Assembly: GCA_031550405.1 (NCBI GenBank)
Contig: JAVBOP010000080.1
Span: forward strand, 1-10,101
DNA length: 10,101 bases
Direction of reading: 5' to 3'
From: JAVBOP01 sp031550405
GTDB lineage: Bacteria; Bacteroidota; Ignavibacteria; Kapaibacteriales; UBA2268
Part shown: positions 1 to 5,760 of the stretch, one piece after another
Numbering within the stretch: position 1 is the first letter of the stretch
How the letters are laid out: every line of letters starts with the position of its first letter
Notes under the pieces: model-generated
The model's database searches: none
Told to the model about the DNA's origin: nothing
Seen by the model: the letters and a program-made list of their open reading frames with translations, nothing else
Made by a program: the position numbers and the translations under genes

Positions 1-151
1 AACAGATATACACCATCTTAAAATCTAAAACCGGCGCCATTCAAGAAAATAAAAATTTGTAGGTCACAGCCGCCACCGGATTGACCACGCTGAACAGGCC
101 AATGCTTGAGGGCTGTAATTTACGAGTGAAAGGTGGGGTAACATTGTCCTA
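1..151. other. Protein-remnant-like or RNA-like block at the left edge
   Basis: No intact gene is visible. Bases 61-150 are about 53% G+C (48 of 90 counted), clearly richer than the sequence around them. On the minus strand a 35-codon frame is open from 148 to a TGA at 41-43 and reads like real protein (it contains PPFTRKLQPSSIGLF and VVNPVAAVTYKF). It follows an in-frame TAG at 149-151 and has no ATG. On the plus strand a frame entering from the window edge ends at TAG 60-62 (last residues KSKTGAIQENKNL) and continues after the stop with VTAATGLTTLNRPMLEGCNL. I cannot decide the strand or name a family. It could be a gene remnant, the 3' end of a plus-strand gene, or a conserved RNA that happens to be open both ways. 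Confidence 0.3.
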
Positions 152-172
152 ACTATGACTTACTCTTACAGG

Positions 173-189
173 ATTAATACCGTATTAAT
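173..189. repeat. 17-bp palindrome, operator-like
   Basis: ATTAATAC at 173-180 and GTATTAAT at 182-189 are perfect reverse complements around a single C. The arms are AT-rich and no recognised regulator site matches. It lies about 115 bases beyond the nadC stop and just right of the G+C-richer block. It may be a protein-binding site or a chance palindrome. Confidence 0.3.
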
Positions 190-218
190 AAAAAAACAAT
201 ATCTATTATCTTACGTCT

Positions 219-252
219 GCCAGTACAGCATATTTCCAATATCTTTACTGGC
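219..252. terminator. Hairpin in the nadC 3' flank, possible terminator
   Basis: GCCAGTA (219-225) pairs perfectly with TACTGGC (246-252). Inside the loop ATATT and AATAT add a second 5-bp helix with a 3-base loop, giving a two-tier hairpin. In the plus direction it is followed by TTTATATT, so it would best terminate a transcript arriving from the left. In the minus direction, downstream of nadC, no U-tract follows directly; a T-run on that strand occurs only about 20 bases later. The orientation is therefore uncertain. Confidence 0.35.
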
Positions 253-304
253 TTTATATTATGCAATATAGCAGAGCTATCTGTTGTATGAAGAGGGATA
301 TTAT

Positions 305-1162
305 TTAAAATATTAGATGGATGTTTGCGGATACGATACGGTGAGTTAGTGCACCGATTGAAATCCCGTCAACGCCGGTTTGCGCATACTCAATTACCGT
401 GTCGTAGTTAATGCCGCCGGAAGCTTCGACAAAAATATTCTCGCCGCCAGGATATAAGCGAATCAGCTCAACGCACCTGCGTATCATTTCGGGACGCATA
501 TTGTCCAAGAGAAAGCCGTCTATGCCCAACGGCAGAGCTTCCTCGATTTGTTCCAGTGATATAACCTCCAATTCGACAGCCATATCAGGCTTTTTGTGCA
601 TCAGAACATTTTGCACCGCCTGCTTAATTCCACCGGCAGCACATATATGGTTGTCCTTGATTAAAATATCTGTCTCTAAATTGAGGCGATGATTAAATGC
701 ACCTCCAACCTTTACTGCATATTTCTCGAACAACCGCAAGCCCGGCGTCGTTTTGCGGGTATCGAATATTTTTACATTATATGCTTTCACAGCTTCAGAA
801 TATTTGCGCGCAGAGGTTGCAATGCCCGAAAGGCGCTGCACCAGATTGAGCATCACCCGCTCGCGCGAGAGAATATATGCAGAATTGCCTTCTATCTTCG
901 CAATCACATCGCCCGGCTTAATAATATCGCCATCTTCCGCATACACCTCCGTGTTGCACCCCTTGAATATCGCTTTGATGATATTTTTGCCGACAAATAC
1001 CAAATCATCTTCCGCCTCAACAGTTGCAGTGCTTTGCATGTTGTCTGGAACGGTATATTCGGTGGTATAATCGCTGTCAGCCTTATCTTCATCAAGGAAT
1101 ACCGCTATACAGTGTTCTATATATTCTTGAGGTAATTCTGTAAGTTGCTTATAAATAATCAT
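305..1162 (-). CDS. nadC: Nicotinate-nucleotide pyrophosphorylase (quinolinate phosphoribosyltransferase)
   Basis: This enzyme converts quinolinate and PRPP to nicotinate mononucleotide, CO2 and pyrophosphate in cytoplasmic de novo NAD synthesis. With the start at 1162 the protein has 285 residues, the normal family length. Visible signatures are DTRKTTPGLR (134-143), GGAFNHR (153-159), KDNH (169-172), ELEV (197-200), LLDNM (218-222), EASGGI (246-251) and GVDGISIGALTH (263-274), covering the barrel and the phosphoribosyl site. A longer frame begins at 1216, but its 18 extra residues are hydrophobic, atypical and overlap cdsA; the ATG at 1162 begins one base after the cdsA stop, which suggests translational coupling. 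No Shine-Dalgarno is visible. The N-terminal stretch LDEDKADSDYTT is more divergent than the usual Gly/Asp-rich motif there. No nadA or nadB lies in the window. Identification is firm. Confidence 0.96.
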   Translation of the reverse strand: MIIYKQLTELPQEYIEHCIAVFLDEDKADSDYTTEYTVPDNMQSTATVEAEDDLVFVGKNIIKAIFKGCNTEVYAEDGDIIKPGDVIAKIEGNSAYILSRERVMLNLVQRLSGIATSARKYSEAVKAYNVKIFDTRKTTPGLRLFEKYAVKVGGAFNHRLNLETDILIKDNHICAAGGIKQAVQNVLMHKKPDMAVELEVISLEQIEEALPLGIDGFLLDNMRPEMIRRCVELIRLYPGGENIFVEASGGINYDTVIEYAQTGVDGISIGALTHRIVSANIHLIF

Positions 1163-1163
1163 A

Positions 1164-2018
1164 TTATAACTTGTAATATAAAAATAATAAATAGATAAAA
1201 ATAATCGGAGCAACAAATATTATGCTGTCGAATCTATCAAGTATGCCGCCATGTCCCGGAATTATATTCGAGCTGTCTTTGACGCCTGCATCCCGCTTGA
1301 ATCTGGATTCCACCCAATCGCCTAACTGTCCGAATATACCTATAATTAAGCCAATGGCAATGGCATGTATGTTCAAAAAATTTGGCAATGCAAAATGGGC
1401 AGCAACAGGAAAAAATGCCGTTGATGCCAAGAAACCGGCAATCGCGCCTTCCATAGTTTTTTTAGGGCTAACCTGCTCTAATAGCTTGTGCTTACCAAAT
1501 TTTTTTCCGACAAAATATGCCGCAGAATCACATATCCATATAGAGCAAAACATCATAAGCACGAAATAGGCATTATTGCCGACATCGAAGCTCGTTTCCA
1601 AACGTATAAACAGCAGTGTAAGCATGGATATTGAGACGTAGTAATGTCCCGTCAGAGTTGAGCCAACATTGGCATACATGTTATTATTTTTCTGGAACAG
1701 GGCAAAAAGCAGGGTGAGTATCGAAAAAATAATGCTGGCAATAATGAATATTGCGAGCATATTAAATGAATTTATTTTAATAATTCTATGCTCTAAAAAA
1801 TAAAATGCTATTGCAAAAAATAGAATATCAACAGCTAATCCTAATATTTTAAATGGGTTATCGCCTTTTTTTTCAGCTATGGAATAGAATTCCCACAAGG
1901 CGAGAATTGAGATAGCGAGTATAGCGGCAAAATAATACCACCCGCCCAATAGCACAATTGCAAACGCCGCAGGAATGCCAATAGCTGCAACTAATATACG
2001 CTTTGTCAATTCAGTCAT
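1164..2018 (-). CDS. cdsA: Phosphatidate cytidylyltransferase (CDP-diacylglycerol synthase)
   Basis: CdsA is an integral inner-membrane enzyme that makes CDP-diacylglycerol from phosphatidate and CTP, the branch point to all bacterial phospholipids. The 284-residue protein is mostly hydrophobic, with about eight membrane segments. The C-terminal family signature is complete at 238-264: S-R-F-K-R, then VKD, then PGHGGILDRFD, which carries the metal- and CTP-binding residues. Other conserved pieces are CDSAAY (163-168), SPKKTMEG (184-191) and QLGDWVES (231-238). The ATG at 2018 is preceded by a weak GAGAAAC purine stretch about 7 bases upstream. Its stop is one base from the nadC start, and 42 bases separate it from the upstream glycosidase gene, so the three probably share a transcript. 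Confidence is high from the signature. Confidence 0.96.
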   Translation of the reverse strand: MTELTKRILVAAIGIPAAFAIVLLGGWYYFAAILAISILALWEFYSIAEKKGDNPFKILGLAVDILFFAIAFYFLEHRIIKINSFNMLAIFIIASIIFSILTLLFALFQKNNNMYANVGSTLTGHYYVSISMLTLLFIRLETSFDVGNNAYFVLMMFCSIWICDSAAYFVGKKFGKHKLLEQVSPKKTMEGAIAGFLASTAFFPVAAHFALPNFLNIHAIAIGLIIGIFGQLGDWVESRFKRDAGVKDSSNIIPGHGGILDRFDSIIFVAPIIFIYLLFLYYKL

Positions 2019-2060
2019 AATTGTTTCTCAAGTATAGAGTTCAATCCTCCCCGCATAAAG

Positions 2061-4124
2061 TTATAAGCTAAATGAAATGTTGGACTTAGATGGATATACT
2101 ATTTTACAGTCAGGCGTTGCTGTTGCTAATTTAAATGAAATTTTGTTAAGATTATGAGAACGTCTGATTGCAATATCAAATGTATCGCTAAAAGCAAATT
2201 TCACCGCTGCTCCTTCCGTGGAATTGCATGAGGTACAGTCGTTTTCATGCAATAAGGAGAATGCAATATGCTCATTTTCAACGGTTAATTCAACGCTGTT
2301 TTCTTTTTCCCAGAAATCCAAAAATTCAACTCTGAAATATATCCATTCGTCATCAAATCCGAACCGTACAAGTGACGCAATTTCACCTGTTTGGTGCATT
2401 GTGGACATGTCGGAATTACAGTAAAATATGCCTGATTTTTCCCAATCGGACACCGTGCTTGATTTACCCGATATGCGGGGCGTAAACATAGCAGCCGGCA
2501 AAGTAAACTGAACGGAAGTATCATAATTTGATACAGGACAGGACAATTCATCTGGAGGCGCTATTCCCAATATTTTATAAATTTCTGTTAATCTCCAACG
2601 ATATATCGTATCGAAATCACGCTTATTAGGAGCATTATGCTCGGGTCCGTACCACCAAAACCAGTCCGAACCTTCAGCGATATAAATCTCTTCCATGACT
2701 TTGGCGAGCGTGTCCTGCGGGATTTCCGCCTTCTTTGCCGCAATTGTTTGCCTCAATGCCGAAAGCATATTCCACGCCTTTCTATCGTCATCATGCCCAA
2801 TCCAAATGCTGAAATTGGCATTAATCCACGAGCCTGCACGAATACTGTCCAATTTTGGGAGGAAATCAGGCTTGGGAAAATTCATGCAGTCAGAATACAA
2901 AACCGTCTCTATCTCATAGGTATTGCTAAGCATTGCAAAAAAATCATTGAGAAAATGTATGCCATTATCGTAATAAAATTCCCAGCAGTTTTCACCGTCG
3001 AGAATAACCGGAACCATAGCGTAATCAAGCGCCTCTTCACCATGATTTGCAATAATATTGCTGCGAATTTGGAGCAGGCTTTCTCTAAAATTGCAAGCAG
3101 CATCGTAACTATTCCAATTTGAATAGGTAAAGCCAATTTTATCAGATAAACTGTGGTCGCGAAAAAATATGCTTAATTCGCCATTTTTTGTTTGAATTTT
3201 ATGCGGGAAATACTTGTAGGTTGGCTGATAATCAGGCATTGAAGCTGCAAGCACTCCTTCGTCACATGCAATCCATTTAATGCCTGCCTCTGCAATCATA
3301 TCAAGCGCTTCATTGGAAATAGAGCCTTCGCTTGGCCACATACCAGCGGGCTTTTTATTAAATTTTTTTTCATAATACTCTATGCCGCGCATTATTTGAT
3401 GCTTAGCATCTTCGGGATATTTATAAACAGGTGTCGGAAGCTCAACTTTCGGCATCGCCTCTTTGGCAGAATTAGAGTCAATAAGCAGCGGCAAAATCGG
3501 GTGATACATGGGCGAGCAGCTTATTTCAATTTGCCTCAACTTCTGGAGATAAGCCATTTCCGTCGTAATTTTAGCAAGAATCTCATTGTGAAAATCGAGC
3601 AATATCAGTTTCTCTTCTTCGGTAAATCCATACCCTTTTTGAAATAACCGCTTAGCAATCGGCGAATTACGCGAAATCCAGCCAATCCAAGCCAGATTAT
3701 ACCAGACCTGCAAATCCAGCCAATCCTGCGTCTGCATATTATCCATTGCATTTTCAATATTCTGGCATTTATCGAACAGGTCGCGGAAGCGTGGATTTGG
3801 GTAGAGCAGATTTTCGTAATTTAAAGTAAAGAAATTGTTAATAATATCGAGTTTGTTCTGTGCGGTTAATTCACTTGCTTTTATACGGGTTAGCGTTTGT
3901 ACCCTGTCAAAAGTAACATTATTGATATAATCATCTATCTGCATCATCAGTGATGGTGCTAAGTTGAATGTTTGCTTGACATTAGGGTAATTATTCAGCA
4001 GAGCAGGCAAATCATAATAATCTTTTACTCCGTGCAGCCTGACCCACGGCAACATAAATTCATTTTGATATTTATAATATGGTTGGTGCTGATGCCACAA
4101 AATTCCAATCTTCAACTTTTTCAT
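2061..4124 (-). CDS. Glycoside hydrolase family 57 protein (amylopullulanase/alpha-amylase type)
   Basis: This is a predicted cytoplasmic alpha-glucan-acting enzyme, since no signal peptide is present. From the ATG at 4124 it has 687 residues. The GH57 N-terminal barrel is clear: HQHQPY (11-16), a WVRLHGVKDYYDLP stretch (27-40), GMWPSEGS with the presumed nucleophile Glu266, and ILDGENCWE with the presumed acid/base Asp376. The motifs AGSWINANFSIWIGH (430-444) and GSDWFWWYG (485-493) follow. The last 150 residues look beta-rich and carry no recognised motif. The layout resembles the amylopullulanase subgroup rather than GH57 branching enzymes. Substrate (starch, glycogen or oligosaccharide) and hydrolase versus transglycosylase activity cannot be read from sequence. 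The frame extends six codons to a TTG at 4142, but the ATG at 4124 has an AGG upstream and begins right before the family start KKLKIGILWHQHQ. No other carbohydrate gene is adjacent. Confidence 0.92.
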   Translation of the reverse strand: MKKLKIGILWHQHQPYYKYQNEFMLPWVRLHGVKDYYDLPALLNNYPNVKQTFNLAPSLMMQIDDYINNVTFDRVQTLTRIKASELTAQNKLDIINNFFTLNYENLLYPNPRFRDLFDKCQNIENAMDNMQTQDWLDLQVWYNLAWIGWISRNSPIAKRLFQKGYGFTEEEKLILLDFHNEILAKITTEMAYLQKLRQIEISCSPMYHPILPLLIDSNSAKEAMPKVELPTPVYKYPEDAKHQIMRGIEYYEKKFNKKPAGMWPSEGSISNEALDMIAEAGIKWIACDEGVLAASMPDYQPTYKYFPHKIQTKNGELSIFFRDHSLSDKIGFTYSNWNSYDAACNFRESLLQIRSNIIANHGEEALDYAMVPVILDGENCWEFYYDNGIHFLNDFFAMLSNTYEIETVLYSDCMNFPKPDFLPKLDSIRAGSWINANFSIWIGHDDDRKAWNMLSALRQTIAAKKAEIPQDTLAKVMEEIYIAEGSDWFWWYGPEHNAPNKRDFDTIYRWRLTEIYKILGIAPPDELSCPVSNYDTSVQFTLPAAMFTPRISGKSSTVSDWEKSGIFYCNSDMSTMHQTGEIASLVRFGFDDEWIYFRVEFLDFWEKENSVELTVENEHIAFSLLHENDCTSCNSTEGAAVKFAFSDTFDIAIRRSHNLNKISFKLATATPDCKIVYPSKSNISFSL

Positions 4125-4156
4125 AACAGCCTGTTTACTCAAATATTAATAATTTT

Positions 4157-4164
4157 CAAATATA
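4157..4164 (-). promoter_or_regulatory. Possible Bacteroidota-type -7 box for the GH57 gene
   Basis: On the minus strand this reads TATATTTG, an exact fit to the TAnnTTTG -7 element of Bacteroidota promoters, 32 bases upstream of the chosen GH57 ATG. The nearest upstream TTG is about 26 bases away, longer than the usual 19-21, so the -33 half is poor. In AT-rich DNA an 8-mer of this type can occur by chance. Confidence 0.35.
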
Positions 4165-4219
4165 CAAAAAATAGCGATATTAATAATCTCCAATTCTGAC
4201 TGTTTTTTTTGAATATATA

Positions 4220-4245
4220 TATTTATGAAAAAATATTCATAAATA
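4220..4245. repeat. 10-bp-arm inverted repeat between rodA and the GH57 gene
   Basis: TATTTATGAA (4220-4229) and TTCATAAATA (4236-4245) are perfect reverse complements around a 6-base AAAATA loop. It begins 35 bases beyond the rodA stop. On the minus strand it is followed by A-rich rather than T-rich sequence, so it is not a standard intrinsic terminator. It might be an operator upstream of the GH57 gene, a weak 3' stabilising hairpin, or a by-product of AT-richness. Confidence 0.35.
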
Positions 4246-4280
4246 ATGTAAAAATATTATTGACAAAAACAAGCCGCAAC

Positions 4281-5534
4281 TTATGACTTTGCCTTGAGAA
4301 TATTGTTTCTGTTGGCGTTTAAAAGCAGACCAACCAGAGCTAAATTGACCATGAGAGAGGTGCCGCCATAGCTCATAAACGGCAGCGGAATGCCCATAAC
4401 CGGCATGATGCCTATAACCATGCCAACATTGATGAAAATGTGGAAAAGAAATATCGCTGCAACGCCAATCGCAAGCGTCGAATAGAACCTGTCCTTAGAA
4501 GCCGAAGCGATGCTGATGCCTTGATATACCAGCGATAGGAGCAAAATTATCACCAACATGCTGCCCATAAAACCAAACTCTTCAGCCGTAACGGAAAATA
4601 TGAAATCGGTCCACTGCATGGGAATATACTCAAGCTGCGTAAGTGTTCCTTGCATAAAGCCCTTGCCGGTTATGCCGCCACTGCCGACAGCCATAACAGA
4701 CTGCAGCACATTGTATCCCGCACCTTGCGGATCGGTTCCCGGATTCAAAAAAACATCAATTCTTAGTTTTTGGTGATAGGCTAAGTTATCGTATAATACT
4801 GGACTTGCCAAGCCTACTCCTATTATCAAAAGTACCGCTGGAATGTATATATATATTTTTTTCTTGAAAAATACTAACAATATTGTGGAAATAGAGGCGA
4901 TGATAATGAAGGCGGAAACGCTTTTCAGCGATGCAAGCATAACGCCGCCGCAGGAAATGGCTAAAAATAAGAAGAATGCATCGAATCCACCCCAATACAG
5001 GATGCCGATAAATGCTACTAAAATGACGAGTGCGGTGCCAAAATCCGGTTGCAGGTTGATAAGGATAACGGGCAGGAGCATAAAGGCGGTAACAATTGAT
5101 ATATCCCATATATTTGTTACGGAGTTGCCTTTTTGCGACAGGTATCGTGCGACGAGCAGAATAACACTGATTTTAGCTAATTCTGCAGGTTGAAACGACA
5201 TGCTGCCCAATCTAAACCAGCCTTTTGTTCCATTCACAACCGTACCGAAAAATAGCACCGCAACGAGCAGCAATATGGTTGCCACGTAAAATGCGATTGC
5301 GCCAGATTTAAGGAAATTGGTCGGCAAATATGCTACAATTGCCATGACAGCAATGCCTAATAGCGCTGAAATTAGTTGTTTATTAAATAAATTTAATTCA
5401 GAATCGATGTTGGTAGACGTGCTATATAGCGATAATAAGCCTATGACCACTATCGTTATTGCAATCATAAGTGTCTTTATATCAATATACTTAGATATAT
5501 ATTCTATTAATTTCGTTTTTTGTGTTACATACAT
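4281..5534 (-). CDS. rodA: Rod-shape peptidoglycan glycosyltransferase RodA (SEDS family)
   Basis: RodA is a polytopic SEDS glycosyltransferase that polymerises lipid II with a class B PBP in the cell-elongation complex. The 417-residue protein has about ten hydrophobic segments, starting with TLMIAITIVVIGLLSLYSTS (21-40). Family marks are KGWFRLG (104-110, with the conserved Trp106), FQPAELAK (114-121), QPDFGTA (162-168), the long extracytoplasmic loop DPQGAGYNVLQS (268-279), GSGGITGKG (284-292) and WTDFIF (308-313). Asp310 aligns with the catalytic Asp of RodA proteins. The end carries GIPLPFMSYGGTSLM (381-395). The LxQLEYxPxxxTDFIF type favours RodA over FtsW. The ATG at 5534 has no Shine-Dalgarno, and an overlapping 55-codon frame spans it. 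No PBP2, mreB or mreC is in the window. It is transcribed separately from dnaK, behind that gene's terminator. Confidence 0.95.
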   Translation of the reverse strand: MYVTQKTKLIEYISKYIDIKTLMIAITIVVIGLLSLYSTSTNIDSELNLFNKQLISALLGIAVMAIVAYLPTNFLKSGAIAFYVATILLLVAVLFFGTVVNGTKGWFRLGSMSFQPAELAKISVILLVARYLSQKGNSVTNIWDISIVTAFMLLPVILINLQPDFGTALVILVAFIGILYWGGFDAFFLFLAISCGGVMLASLKSVSAFIIIASISTILLVFFKKKIYIYIPAVLLIIGVGLASPVLYDNLAYHQKLRIDVFLNPGTDPQGAGYNVLQSVMAVGSGGITGKGFMQGTLTQLEYIPMQWTDFIFSVTAEEFGFMGSMLVIILLLSLVYQGISIASASKDRFYSTLAIGVAAIFLFHIFINVGMVIGIMPVMGIPLPFMSYGGTSLMVNLALVGLLLNANRNNILKAKS

Positions 5535-5658
5535 AATGCAATGCTACATCATTATTTAATATTGCGCTAAAAATACAAAAAATAATAGAATTTTTTAGCA
5601 TTTCAAGGTCATATTGAATGATATGAATATTTAAATGGTCGCCAAGTGCCTCATCCAT
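5491..5658 (-). other. 55-codon open frame overlapping the rodA start, possible speD remnant
   Basis: Between the dnaK terminator and rodA a frame runs from ATG 5658 to TAA 5491-5493, overlapping the first 44 bases of rodA in another frame. Its first residues, MDEALGDHLNIHIIQYD, and the following LEMLKN loosely resemble the N-terminus of S-adenosylmethionine decarboxylase (SpeD, typically ALGxHLxxxxxxxDxxxLN). The catalytic region of SpeD is absent, and residues after about 24 look hydrophobic and unlike the family. The ATG lies only about 30 bases from the terminator, leaving little room for a promoter. It may be a degraded speD start, a small leader-type protein, or chance. Codon use does not clearly decide. 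Confidence 0.25.
5566..5599. repeat. 8-bp-arm inverted repeat upstream of rodA
   Basis: GCTAAAAA (5566-5573) and TTTTTAGC (5592-5599) are perfect reverse complements separated by 18 AT-rich bases, 32 to 65 bases upstream of the rodA ATG. No U-tract follows on the minus strand. It could form a leader hairpin or be a binding site. AT-richness lowers its significance. Confidence 0.25.
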
Positions 5659-5687
5659 ATAAGATTAAATCATGAGTAGGACGGGAT

Positions 5688-5721
5688 ATATAAAAAGGGC
5701 AGAGAAAATACCCCGCCCTTT
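5688..5721 (-). terminator. Rho-independent terminator of dnaK
   Basis: Read on the minus strand, AAAGGGC (5721-5715) and GCCCTTT (5700-5694) form a 7-bp stem with a 14-base loop, followed directly by TTATATA. It begins 39 bases past the dnaK stop, the expected place. The plus strand also has TTTATGAATTTATTTT after the stem, so it might work both ways, but both flanking genes run leftwards. It separates dnaK from rodA transcription. Confidence 0.8.
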
Positions 5722-5760
5722 ATGAATTTATTTTAATGATATGTGCAAATTATATGTGTA

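Noticed and set aside
130..190. Resemblance of GGATTAATACCGTATTAATA to a 16S rRNA segment
   Set aside because: Only a dozen bases match and the neighbouring rRNA helices are absent; the palindrome explains the sequence better.
689..1135. 148-codon plus-strand frame inside nadC
   Set aside because: It lies wholly opposite a firmly identified gene and its translation shows no domain; it is a shadow frame.
1163..1216. Upstream extension of nadC to an ATG at 1216
   Set aside because: The 18 added residues are hydrophobic, atypical for the family and overlap cdsA by 53 bases; the ATG at 1162 gives the usual length.
2403..2410. GACATGTC palindrome within the GH57 gene, similar to the dnaK dyads
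   Set aside because: It lies in coding sequence and has no spacer base between half-sites; it is likely incidental.
2637..3122. 161-codon plus-strand frame inside the GH57 gene
   Set aside because: It is antisense to conserved GH57 motifs with no recognisable domain or promoter.
4125..4142. TTG start of the GH57 gene at 4142
   Set aside because: It has no ribosome-binding sequence, and the ATG six codons later sits directly before the conserved family N-terminus.
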